Both the position numbers and the translations under genes were made by a program. The notes below the pieces were generated by a model, which worked only from the letters and a program-made list of their open reading frames with translations, was not told the DNA's origin and searched no databases. Below are positions 10,193 to 20,761 of a DNA stretch of 64,000 nucleotides, piece after piece; position 1 is the first letter of the stretch, and each line of letters opens with the position of its first letter. Source of the stretch: JAWKOK01 sp963848115. GTDB lineage: Bacteria; Chloroflexota; Anaerolineae; Caldilineales; Caldilineaceae. The stretch lies in the NCBI GenBank assembly GCA_963848115.1, contig CAWKCP010000001.1, forward strand, positions 62,001 to 126,000, written 5' to 3'.

Positions 10193-10307
10193 TCGGCTGT
10201 TCTCTCCAAAACGGATGCTACAAACGTACCCGGCACGGCCCAGAAGAATTGACAATGACCAAGTATTCGCTGGACCGTGCCAGGGACGTGCATGCGACGC
10301 TACCGGA

Positions 10308-11764
10308 TCACCGATCCGCAAGTCGCGGCGGCAGCGGGTCCACGGTCCAGGCCATGCGCTGGCACAGCCACATGAGCATCTCAGTCTTGACCGTCTGTTT
10401 AGCCGCATCGGCCCAGAGATTGCACCGTTCGGTCGGGTCGGCGACGAGATCGTACAATTCGCCCATGTTGTTGCCGTGATCGACGACCAGCTTGTGATCG
10501 TCTGTGCGAACCATGGTGGCCTGCGCAGTGGGATCCTGGTGCCAGGGCATGGCGTTGTAGTACTCGCAGTAGACGTCGTCACGATGATGGTGCCGGCGAT
10601 GCTCACCCGTCAAGCAGCGGCCAAAGTGACTGGCCCTGCATGCCCGGATAGGGCGGCAACTCAGCGGCATCCAGCAGCGTTGGGGCGATCGACCAGTTCG
10701 ACCAGCGCCGGCGCTCCGCTGGGCGCGATCTGGCCGGGCCATGAGACGATGAGCGGCACGTGGGTCGCCTCATCATAAAAGTAGGGGCCTTTGAGATAGA
10801 TGCCGTGGTCGCCCAGCATCTCCCCGTGATCGGACATGAAGATGACCAGCGTGTTCTCCCACTGACCGGTCTCCTCGAGCTTGGCCAGCAGGCGGCCAAC
10901 CTGAACGTCGATGAGATCGCACATGGCCCAGTAGGCGGCACGCACCAGTCGATGATCGAGAGTCGCTCATCTTGTCGTACGGAAAACCAGTCGTGTGGCC
11001 GTAGGCCCCGTCGTGGTCAAAGGCCTGGTAGGGTGAGCGGTCGGCCAGTTCGCCTTCCTCATAGTTGGGCAACGGGATCTCGTCGAGTCGATCCATGTAG
11101 CGGTCGAGATAACTTGCCGGCGGATTGAAGGCGTGGTGGGGGTCAAAGGTGTTGATGGAGAAGAGCCAGGGCTGACCATCGTCGGCGCGTTCCTCGATGA
11201 AATCCATGGCGGTTTCGACACACCAGGTGGTCTGATGATGTTCTTCCGGCATACCCAGAATCACATAGTCCGATTGTGGATGGGGAGACACCTCGAAGTC
11301 GACGCCCTGCTCGGCCAACCAGGCCCAGTAGGCGTTGTTGGTGCCCCAGCCGGCCCGTTCATGGTGGGACCAGTGAAAGTCGTCGTCGTTGTAGCCGTCA
11401 TCGATGCGACGCTCGGTCGTTTTGCAGTGGCTGGGGTTGCAGGGCGAGAGGTGCAGCTTGCCCGACAGGCCGCAGCGATAGCCGGCATCGGCAAAGAGCC
11501 TGGTGACAAGCACCTCATCCTCAGGGATATCCTGACCATTTTGGCGGCAGCGCGTCGGTTCTCGGGTAGCGGCCGGTCAGAAAACTGGCCCGACTGGGCG
11601 TGCAGACCGGGCTCTGGGAAAAGCAGCGCTCGAAAGAGTGCGCCGCCGGCTGCCAGGGCGTCGATATGGGGTGTTTGTACGAAGGCGTTTCCGTAGCTGC
11701 CCAGCGTGTCCCAGCGTTGCTGGTCAGTACAGATCCAGAGAATGTTCGGCTGTCCAGTTGGCAT
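10308..11764 (-). pseudogene. type I sulfatase (alkaline phosphatase superfamily), frameshifted
   Basis: Sulfatases hydrolyse sulfate esters using a formylglycine made from a Cys or Ser in C/S-x-P-S-R. Here CTPSR is encoded at 11603-11589 and becomes visible once one extra T near 11625 is removed (then RCFSQSPVCTPSRASFLTGR). This is therefore a Cys-type enzyme needing a formylglycine-generating enzyme. Other blocks are PNILWICTDQQRWDTLGSYG (metal-binding Asp pair), GYRCGLSGKLHL, FSINTFDPHHAFNPP, FMSDHGEMLGDHG, EATHVPLIVSWPG, the TLLDAAELPPYPGMQGQSLW block and MVRTDDHKLVVDHG. About five one-base shifts separate them. The corrected length is near 485 residues, normal for the family. The start is ATG 11764. 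Neighbours are a GNAT downstream and an alpha/beta hydrolase upstream. Confidence 0.8.
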
Positions 11765-11881
11765 TGCGAGCTGTACCTTTCCGATAGTCTGTTGGTATTC
11801 TCAATGACCGCGACAGGGCATGTACTGTTGCGACCATGCTCTGTCGGCTGTGGGGAGAGTCAGGCTTCTCTATCTCTACGC

Positions 11882-12721
11882 CTACAGCGCACTTTCCCCA
11901 TCAACCTCGGCGAGAAAGGCCAGCAGATCCCTTTCCACGGCCCCGCCCGTTTCGACAAGCAGACCATGAGCGCAGTCCGGGTATTCGATTAGGCGTGCGT
12001 TGGGGATGTGCCGTGCCATGATGCGAGAATTCTCCGGTGGCACGAGAATGTCTTCGGTTCCTGTCAAGATGAGCGTCGGACAACCGATCTCGGCCAGCCG
12101 ATCATAGATATCATGGGTCTGTGTGAGTGCAACCATCTGCCCTTGCCGGCTCGCTAACGGAGGTTCGGGATAGCGTAGCTTGGTTTCCAACATCGCCTCC
12201 AGTAGATCCTGCTCGCGCTCGATGAACGCCGGCGTGTAGCCGATGGCCCAACCGTCGCGTACGTCTTGTGCGCGATTGCCGGAAGGGGGTCGGCCGAACT
12301 GAGCAAGGACGGCTGGAGCCGGTGAAACCAGATCGGGATTTTCGGGTCCGCCGGGGGCCGTAGATGCGAGCGTGAGGCTGCGCAAACGATGAGGATGATC
12401 CAAGGCAAGATGTTGACCGATCATGCCCCCCATCGAATGACCGAAGATGTGAACTTTCTCAATCCCCAAAGCATCTAGCAAATCGGCCACATCATTGGCT
12501 GCTTCGGCCATGCAGTAGTTGTCCATCGGGCCTACACTCTGGCCCATCCCACGATTGTCGAGGAGGATCAAGCGGTGCGATCCCTCAAGTCCGGCCAGAA
12601 ATGCCGGCGGCCAATCCACGATAGAGGTACCAAAACCGGAGAGCAGCAGAAGCGGCGAACCAGTTTGTCCACGCCATTCATAATTCAGCGCTAAATCCTC
12701 AGCAATATCAACAATCGGCAC
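11882..12721 (-). CDS. alpha/beta hydrolase
   Basis: An intact 279-residue alpha/beta hydrolase fold protein. The nucleophile elbow is GHSMGG, the acid probably the Asp in GTEDILVPPENS, and the base the His in YPDCAHGLLVE. An oxyanion-hole region LLLSGFGTS and LLDNRGMGQSVG precede them. The start is the GTG at 12721 (PIVDIAEDLALNYEWRG), because AGGAGA lies right before it; the TTG further upstream is inside that binding site. The substrate is unknown; it could be an ester, lactone or dienelactone-like compound. It is separated from the sulfatase by about 115 bases. Confidence 0.85.
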   Translation of the reverse strand: MPIVDIAEDLALNYEWRGQTGSPLLLLSGFGTSIVDWPPAFLAGLEGSHRLILLDNRGMGQSVGPMDNYCMAEAANDVADLLDALGIEKVHIFGHSMGGMIGQHLALDHPHRLRSLTLASTAPGGPENPDLVSPAPAVLAQFGRPPSGNRAQDVRDGWAIGYTPAFIEREQDLLEAMLETKLRYPEPPLASRQGQMVALTQTHDIYDRLAEIGCPTLILTGTEDILVPPENSRIMARHIPNARLIEYPDCAHGLLVETGGAVERDLLAFLAEVDGESAL

Positions 12722-12946
12722 GGTATCTCCTCTCAAAGATGCGCCTTTAGCCCATCAAACATCGCATCGTGACCGGGAGCCAGGTCCGCGACGCCGTGCG
12801 GAAAATCAACCGAGTAGAGGCTCAAAGGGGCGCCGGGGTCACCGTGCAGCCACTGGTCAGAAGTGTATCATTTGAACCAATCCGGCACAATGGCGGTTCA
12901 TGTACCCGGGTCCGACACTAATCATTGCATTCGTTCACATTTAGAC

Positions 12947-12975
12947 TTGACATATGAACAAAATCGAAGTAGAAT
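12947..12975 (+). promoter_or_regulatory. sigma-70-type promoter of the cold-shock gene
   Basis: TTGACA at 12947-12952, a 17-base spacer and TAGAAT at 12970-12975 form a near-consensus promoter. Transcription would begin near 12982, leaving an untranslated leader of about 146 bases before the cold-shock start codon, as is common for cspA-type messages. Confidence 0.65.
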
Positions 12976-13127
12976 TTCTGCTGCAAGATGTGATATGTCC
13001 GACAGGAGTACTTGTGCGCTGTTGATGAACAACCGGTTCGATGGCAACCTGAACTTCACTCGTTGGCAGAATACGTTTTGTACGAAGAGTAAAGTTTTTT
13101 ACACAGAAAGAGCATGGGAGTACGACA

Positions 13128-13340
13128 ATGAGTGAAGAAACGATTGTAGGCACCGTCAAGTGGTTCAATGATGCCAAAGGCTACGGCTTCTTGGCCCGTG
13201 AAGGTGGAAATGATGTCTTCGTGCATCATTCAGCCATCGTTGCCGAAGGTTTCCGTACACTGGGCGAGGGTGACCGTGTAGAGTTCACCATCGAACAGGG
13301 TCCGAAGGGACCAGCAGCTGCCAACGTGCGCAAGATCTAG
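13128..13340 (+). CDS. cspA: cold-shock domain protein (CspA family)
   Basis: A 70-residue single cold-shock domain that binds single-stranded RNA or DNA and acts as an RNA chaperone. The RNP1 motif is KGYGFLARE and RNP2 is VFVHHSAI; the start GTVKWFNDAKGYGF is the family signature. GGGAG lies eight bases before ATG 13128. A consensus-like promoter sits about 180 bases upstream and a strong terminator follows, so it is a single-gene transcript. The long leader is where cold-shock genes usually carry their temperature-dependent folding. Confidence 0.95.
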   Translation: MSEETIVGTVKWFNDAKGYGFLAREGGNDVFVHHSAIVAEGFRTLGEGDRVEFTIEQGPKGPAAANVRKI

Positions 13341-13372
13341 GTTTACCCCTAGCTTACACGTTAGAAGCAAAT

Positions 13373-13408
13373 AAAAAAGGGACCGGCGTGATGCCGGTCC
13401 CTTTTTTT
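13373..13408 (+). terminator. intrinsic terminator after cold-shock gene
   Basis: GGGACCGGC and GCCGGTCCC form a perfect 9-bp stem around GTGAT, followed by seven T and preceded by six A. The A run makes it usable on both strands, also closing the convergent ThuA-like gene. Confidence 0.9.
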
Positions 13409-13470
13409 GTTCCGATTCCTGTGGTCGATTCAACGTAGAGACGCAAAATCGTGCGTCTCTACCCATCTGC

Positions 13471-14124
13471 CTATAGCTCGCCACCGGCCCAGAGCAGACC
13501 ACGCCGCACGATCTCGCGCGCCTCCGGCACGTCGAAGTCGACGGCCACGTGACCCAGCGACGAGTAGAAGACTCGCCCCTTGCCCCACATGCGCTTCCAG
13601 ACAACGGGCATCACTGTGCCGTTGACCCACGGGGCAATGTCTGTGTTGAACAGGGTTGTTGCCAACACCACATTGCCCGGATCCACATGCATGTAATACT
13701 GCTCCGAGTGCATATCGAAGTCGTCAATCCCGGCCGTGATCGGATCCATGTGGTTTGTGATATTCACCCGATAGTCGATGATGTTGCCCGGATGCGCCAC
13801 CCATTGGCCGCCGACCATCCATTGGTATTCAACATTGTCGCGGAATGAATCAGCCATGCCGCCGTGCCAGCCGCCCAGGTTGACGCCGGACTTGACTGCT
13901 GCCAGGAGGCCCGACTCCTGCTCCTTCGTGATCGTGCTCATGGTCCAGACCGGCACGATCAGGTCCAGCGAATGCATATACGCTTCATCCAGATAGATGT
14001 CAAGCGTATCAACGATCTTGACCTCGAAGCCGGCCTCTTCCAGAAGCGGCGCGAAGATCTTGACACACTGTTCCGGCTCGTGTCCGGGCCATCCACCCCA
14101 CGTCATGAGCGCTTTCTTTGCCAT
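13471..14124 (-). CDS. ThuA-like domain protein
   Basis: A 217-residue protein of the ThuA (trehalose-utilisation-like) family, a class I glutamine-amidotransferase-like fold of uncertain function often found in sugar-catabolism loci. Diagnostic blocks are MTWGGWPGHEPEQC, the FEVKIVDTLDIYLDE segment, GGWHGGMADSFRDNVEYQWM, NHMDPITAGIDDF, the HSEQYYMHVDP block and GKGRVFYSSLGHV. It is full length and unbroken. The start ATG 14124 is preceded by a weak GGGAA. It converges on the cold-shock gene and shares its terminator. Confidence 0.88.
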   Translation of the reverse strand: MAKKALMTWGGWPGHEPEQCVKIFAPLLEEAGFEVKIVDTLDIYLDEAYMHSLDLIVPVWTMSTITKEQESGLLAAVKSGVNLGGWHGGMADSFRDNVEYQWMVGGQWVAHPGNIIDYRVNITNHMDPITAGIDDFDMHSEQYYMHVDPGNVVLATTLFNTDIAPWVNGTVMPVVWKRMWGKGRVFYSSLGHVAVDFDVPEAREIVRRGLLWAGGEL

Positions 14125-14312
14125 GATTTTCTGCGTTCCCTTTCTCTATGAACAATTCGATGGTTGACAGATAGCTGCCGAACTGTTCGTCACTTCTCAA
14201 CACTGCCGAAATCCGACAGTGTGTAAATTCCATTACATTTCACGTCCAGTATAGTCGCTGTGTTGAGAGCGTACAAGTCAGCCGGAATCGTTTTCGCCGC
14301 ACACAAGAAAAT

Positions 14313-14346
14313 GGTCAACGCCACGGCATGAGCCGCAACGTTGACC
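14313..14346 (-). terminator. hairpin downstream of the protease
   Basis: GGTCAACG (14313-14320) and CGTTGACC (14339-14346) pair, with an inner CGGC/GCCG stem and ATGA loop. On the minus strand the hairpin is followed by ATTTTCTT. It would terminate transcription of the protease gene. The rest of 14125-14456 shows no gene and should hold the ThuA-like gene's promoter. Confidence 0.6.
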
Positions 14347-14456
14347 ACCTTCGGATCGATGATGGATTTTGCATGACCGTTAGATTGGTTCCTACGGTCG
14401 GCATGACAATCGAGCTGACGTATTGCGCCGTCAATTCAGGCGCCAAGCATTGTCCG

Positions 14457-15356
14457 CTATCTCTGCCCGACAATTGTCACGATTTCACTGAGTATGCCGC
14501 CGCGAACGATGCCCACGACGACCTCAGTACCGATCACATCGGCGGCCAGCGCCGCCTGAAGATCGTCAATGTGGCGAACTCGTGCGCCGCCAAGCGATAC
14601 GATGATGTCACCCTGCCCGATACCTGCTTGGGCGGCAGGTCCATCATCTTCCACCGACATCACCATGACGCCCGATTCCTGCCCCAGATCCGCTTGCAAG
14701 ACCGAGCCAAGATGGATCGGTTGGAGGCTCACACCCAAGTATGGGCGCGGAATATGGCCATGCTCCAGAAGCATCTCCACTGTCCGTTGGACTGTGGATG
14801 TTGGGACAACCATGCTCGCATCCCGCACCAGCGCCGACGTGGTGATGCCGGCAACACAGCCGCCGGTCTCGCCGGCCAGCGCCAGCGGTCCGCCCGAAAA
14901 ACCAGGATACATGACTAGATCGGCCTGGACGTAGGAATCGATCAGGCCACCGGTCGCCGTCTGCCAGCGACCCCCATGAGCACTCACGATGCCGAGCGAA
15001 GCCTGTACAGTCGAGCCAGGGCGCCCAAGCGCCAGGGCCAACTGCCCCACTTGCAGACTATCGCCATCCGCCCAGATAGGCGAAACAAGCTCGGCCTCGA
15101 CCCGCAACAGGGCAAGATCGGCCCCGGGATCGCGGCCGACAAGTTGCGCAGCAACATCGGCTCCACCGGCAAGGCCAATGGTGATATTCTCGTCACGACG
15201 TACGACATGGCTCGCTGTCACAATTAGACCATCTGCGGACCATACTACGCCGCTGGCCGGCATGCGACGTCTTGCATTGACCTGAACTACGCTTTGCCCG
15301 ATCTCTTCGACCAAAGCCGCGAAATCATTGGACACACTAAACATGGCATTCATCAT
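14457..15356 (-). CDS. S1C (HtrA/DegP-like) serine protease with PDZ domain
   Basis: A 299-residue trypsin-like protease followed by one PDZ domain. The catalytic triad is visible: His in VTASHVV, Asp in PGADLALLRVE, Ser in MYPGFSGGPLAL. The PDZ domain starts near residue 205 (YLGVSLQPIHLG) and holds GVMVMSVEDDGPAAQAGIGQ and GDIIVSLGGARV. No signal peptide or membrane segment is evident, so a cytoplasmic location or loss of an N-terminal anchor is possible; most HtrA proteins are exported. The start is ATG 15356, with AAGGG six bases upstream. The 340-base gap to the next gene upstream holds nothing I recognise. Confidence 0.88.
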   Translation of the reverse strand: MMNAMFSVSNDFAALVEEIGQSVVQVNARRRMPASGVVWSADGLIVTASHVVRRDENITIGLAGGADVAAQLVGRDPGADLALLRVEAELVSPIWADGDSLQVGQLALALGRPGSTVQASLGIVSAHGGRWQTATGGLIDSYVQADLVMYPGFSGGPLALAGETGGCVAGITTSALVRDASMVVPTSTVQRTVEMLLEHGHIPRPYLGVSLQPIHLGSVLQADLGQESGVMVMSVEDDGPAAQAGIGQGDIIVSLGGARVRHIDDLQAALAADVIGTEVVVGIVRGGILSEIVTIVGQR

Positions 15357-15697
15357 GAATATCCCTTCTTGTTCTCCAGTGCGGTACTTCCGGATCTCAT
15401 CTTGTTTGAGCGCAGACGAGCGCCGGCCTTAACTGGACTCAGCACTGAGATCCATAACAACCGGCGCCCATTTGCAATCGGCCGGCTACCGAGAACGTGT
15501 ATCGCTTGGCTTAGGATACGGCCACTCAAGGGTGAGACGGGCCGGCCATTCTCGACAACAGGGCTGCACAGTATACGTGTGCAGAACCAGTATGCCAGGT
15601 CAGATTGATGGATGGATCGCCCATACGGCTAGTCAGCGATCGGCAGAATGATGGGGGCGAAGCTGCGAGGTATGGGTAGAGTTCAATTCGTGGGGTG

Positions 15698-16321
15698 CTA
15701 CAGCAAGATCAGCCCGGCTCGTGTGGCGCGCACAACCGCTTCGGTCCGGCTCTGAGCGCCCAACTTACCGAGGATGCTATTGACATGATACTTGACGGTA
15801 TGTTCGCTGATGGCAAGCTGCCGAGCGATGGCCTTGTTGGCTGCACCCTCGGCCATCAGTTGCACCACATCTAGTTCTCGAGGGGTCAACGGCTCAACAA
15901 TCAGATCGCCTTCTGCTGCGGCGCGCGACAGAGGCAAGACAGAGGCAAACGCTGGGTCGACGACGACGAGTCCGTGGCGCGCCGCATTCAATGTCGCTGC
16001 AATACGGTCAGCGATGGCGTCACGGTCGATCATGCCCCGCACGCCCGCGGTCCACGCGTCACGCGCGAGCTGGGCATCCGGCAGCAGGACCACGACCGGC
16101 GGTCCGATCTCGACGAAATCCGCTAGCCGTTCGAAGTCATCGGTCACATCCCAGCCCACATCCCACAACACAGCCTCGGGTGCGTAGTCCTTGACCGCGC
16201 CGAATAGGCTGAGATCATCAGAGGCCAACTGCATAACGATCTCTAGGTCTTCTTGTTCGGTCAACAGCGCCGACAACCCGGCACGTGCAAGCGGGTCGTC
16301 GGCGACGAGGAGGATACGCAT
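15698..16321 (-). CDS. LuxR-type response regulator with atypical receiver
   Basis: A 207-residue protein with an N-terminal receiver-like domain (MRILLVADDPLARAGLSALL) and a C-terminal LuxR helix-turn-helix (LTPRELDVVQLMAEGAANKA, then ISEHTVKYHVNSILGKLGAQ). The phosphoacceptor Asp is probably the one in VLWDVGWDV. The segment that normally carries the Thr/Ser and the invariant Lys reads VVVLLPDAQ...GVRGMIDRDA and seems to lack the Lys, so it may not be switched by phosphorylation. No sensor kinase is adjacent. The start ATG 16321 fits the receiver boundary. The gene follows the ABC exporter pair on the same strand, separated by a hairpin. Confidence 0.85.
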   Translation of the reverse strand: MRILLVADDPLARAGLSALLTEQEDLEIVMQLASDDLSLFGAVKDYAPEAVLWDVGWDVTDDFERLADFVEIGPPVVVLLPDAQLARDAWTAGVRGMIDRDAIADRIAATLNAARHGLVVVDPAFASVLPLSRAAAEGDLIVEPLTPRELDVVQLMAEGAANKAIARQLAISEHTVKYHVNSILGKLGAQSRTEAVVRATRAGLILL

Positions 16322-16352
16322 GATAGGAAAACCTGACGGGTGCTGCTCGCTA

Positions 16353-16385
16353 CGTGCTGCTTGAAGTGGCTTTTCAAGCAGCACG
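16353..16385 (-). terminator. hairpin between exporter operon and regulator
   Basis: CGTGCTGCTTGAA (16353-16365) and TTCAAGCAGCACG (16373-16385) form a perfect 13-bp stem with a seven-base loop just after the stop of the second exporter gene. There is no clear T run, so it may only slow transcription or protect the 3' end. Confidence 0.5.
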
Positions 16386-16406
16386 CAGCAAGCAGCAGAA
16401 AATCCA

Positions 16407-18347
<1,941 letters not shown>

Positions 18348-18355
18348 GATGTCCC

Positions 18356-20122
18356 CTAGTCTCCGATCTCTAACTGCTGAAATTCCTCTTGATCACGGAG
18401 TTGGAGGTCGTAGATCTCTCGATAGAGACCGCCGTGCTCCAGCAGTTCATCATGTGTGCCGCGCTCGATAATCCGGCCCTGATCCAGGACGATGATGGTG
18501 TCCGCCTCCTTTAGGGTCAGCAAACGCTGGGCAATCACGAAGGTTGTTCGGTTCTCCATGAGCTTGTCCAGCGCCTGCTGGATCAGATGCTCGGTTTCGG
18601 TGTCGACACTGCTTGTCGAATCGTCAAAGATCAGAATCCGGGGATTGCGCAGCAGGGCTCGGGCAATGGCGACACGCTGGCGTTGGCCGCCGCTCAGGGT
18701 GACCCCGCGCTCGCCCACGATGGTGTCGTAGCCATCCGGAAACTGTTCGATAAACTCATGGGCATTGGCCGCCTTGGCCGCAGCCACGACATCCGCAAAC
18801 GTTGAATCGCGTCGACCGTAGCCGATGTTTTCACCGATGGTGGCGCTGAATAGAAAGGGATTTTGCAGAACCATGCCAATCTGGCTGCGCAGACTCACGA
18901 GCTTGACATCGCGAATATCGACGCCATCGATCAGAATTCGGCCCTCCACGGGATCGTAGAAGCGGGGCAACAACTGAATGACCGTTGACTTACCGGACCC
19001 CGTGGGACCAATTAGAGCAATTGTCTGGCCCGGCTCGACAGTGAAATTAATGTCCGCCAGAACTGGGTTGCTGCCATGATAGGAGAACCCGACATGCTCA
19101 AATTGGACTGCGCCCTGGACTTCGCCCAGGTCCTGTGCGCCGTCGCTCTCCACAATCTCGCTGGGCGTATCCATGATTTCAAAGACGCGCGTGGCACTGG
19201 CCCCGGCTGTGGCAGCCAGATTCGCCAGGAAACCAAGGCGCTGGGCCGGGCCGTTGAGCATGAGGACGTAGGCAATCATGGCGAAGAGCGTGCCAACGGT
19301 GATGGTCCCGTCAATTGCCATGGGGCCACCAAACCAGAGCAAAAGAAAGACGCCGGCCGCGATCAGAAACGTAAAGAAAGGCCAGTTGTTGGCCCAGACG
19401 CGGATCACGGCATAGCGCTGCTCGAACCAGGCGTCGTTCTCTACTTCGAATTTTTCCAGCTCATACGGCTCACGGGCAAACGCCTTGACCACCGTGATGC
19501 CCGTCATACTCTCCTGCATATTGGTGGACAGCAAGCCCATCTGCTCCTGCACCGCCTTGAACATGGGCCGAACCGTGCCGCCAAACCGTACGGTCGCCAC
19601 CAACAGAACAACGATAGGAATCATTGCCAGCATGGCCAGCGACACGTCTTCAAGAAACATGGCAATAATGACGCCGCCGGAGAGCAGCACGATCGCGACC
19701 AGATCCATCAGGCCGACGCCGACAAACCGTTCGGTCTCGGTGATGTCACTCGTCGCACGACTCATCAGGTCACCAGTCTGAGCCCGATCATGAAAGGCGA
19801 AGGGGAGATGTTGGACCGCATCGTAGTAGTCATTGCGTAGATCATAGGCTGCCCGGTGGGTGAGCCAGAGGCCGTAGTAGCGCTGACCGAACGCAGCAAG
19901 TCCACGCACAACCGCGATGCCAAGGATGAGCAATGCCGCCCAGAGGATGGCCGTCATATCCTTTTCTTCCAAGCCGCGATCGATGGCCGCCTTGATGATC
20001 TGGGGCACGAACAGACCCAACAGTGTCGCGAAGATCATGGACGTGTAGCCGATCACTACCTGGAACCAGTAAGGTTTCAGGTAGCCGATCAGTCGACGAT
20101 ACACGTTCGGTTGTGCTGTCAT
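18356..20122 (-). CDS. ABC exporter half-transporter, partner A (degenerate ATPase site)
   Basis: A 588-residue half-transporter with six predicted membrane helices, then Walker A GPTGSGKST, Q-loop LQNPFLFSA, signature LSGGQRQ, Walker B ILIFDDSTSS and switch region FVIAQRLLT. The catalytic Glu is replaced by Asp and the switch His by Gln, the pattern known from the degenerate subunit of heterodimeric exporters such as TM287/288. It is the first gene of the pair. Start ATG 20122 has GGGAGGA just upstream. Only eight bases separate it from the partner gene, so the two are surely co-expressed. Confidence 0.92.
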   Translation of the reverse strand: MTAQPNVYRRLIGYLKPYWFQVVIGYTSMIFATLLGLFVPQIIKAAIDRGLEEKDMTAILWAALLILGIAVVRGLAAFGQRYYGLWLTHRAAYDLRNDYYDAVQHLPFAFHDRAQTGDLMSRATSDITETERFVGVGLMDLVAIVLLSGGVIIAMFLEDVSLAMLAMIPIVVLLVATVRFGGTVRPMFKAVQEQMGLLSTNMQESMTGITVVKAFAREPYELEKFEVENDAWFEQRYAVIRVWANNWPFFTFLIAAGVFLLLWFGGPMAIDGTITVGTLFAMIAYVLMLNGPAQRLGFLANLAATAGASATRVFEIMDTPSEIVESDGAQDLGEVQGAVQFEHVGFSYHGSNPVLADINFTVEPGQTIALIGPTGSGKSTVIQLLPRFYDPVEGRILIDGVDIRDVKLVSLRSQIGMVLQNPFLFSATIGENIGYGRRDSTFADVVAAAKAANAHEFIEQFPDGYDTIVGERGVTLSGGQRQRVAIARALLRNPRILIFDDSTSSVDTETEHLIQQALDKLMENRTTFVIAQRLLTLKEADTIIVLDQGRIIERGTHDELLEHGGLYREIYDLQLRDQEEFQQLEIGD

Positions 20123-20755
20123 TCGTCCTCCCTATCAAGCTGCCGTTTCGATCGTTGCGTGCTTGGCTGGATATACTGTATGCAAAAAGAAATGCCGTGA
20201 AGCATCCGCCCCACAGCTCAGTCAAACCATCAATTTGTTGCGCACGGAGGATTCAGGGGGTGTCCGCCCATGTCCCGACCGACTACGTTCTGTCTTCAGC
20301 CAGGTTCAGGAAGCACAGAAATCCGACTATAGGTCACTGCGCCTCTGAGATGCATAATCTGCTTGAGCCGCTGTTGGCCTGGGAAATTCTGTACGATGGC
20401 GGCCATAGAAGCACTCCCTTGCCTTTTTCGGGTTCGGACTCGCACCATATTTCTACCAATCGGCCGAGGTATCAATTTTGCCCTATGCCGCAACTGCGTC
20501 CAAGCTCCAAGTTTAACAGAGCGCCGCCAAACATGTCAAGGATATTTCAGCATTCGGTATTGCACGAGAAGATACTCTGAACACGACAAAATCAGACCAA
20601 ATATCGGACAAAACATGATCACCTTGTCACCAATTGAGATATCAACTACATATTTTGAGGTAGCAATTACATACTTTATGGACTGGAAGCGTTACGCTTG
20701 ACAATGGAGTCCATCCAAAAAAAAGTTTCCAAGTAAGTAGTTAGTCATAGGAGAA
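20123..20755. other. 633-base spacer without recognisable gene
   Basis: Between the divergent exporter operon and the DUF4397 gene no open frame resembles a protein family. The right third (from about 20500) is AT-rich and should hold the promoter of the DUF4397 gene. I could not place a convincing -10/-35 pair. Confidence 0.4.
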
Positions 20756-20761
20756 GTGAAG

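Noticed and set aside
12863..13135. Open frame overlapping the cold-shock gene start
   Set aside because: It coincides with the leader downstream of a good promoter and has no family or ribosome binding site.
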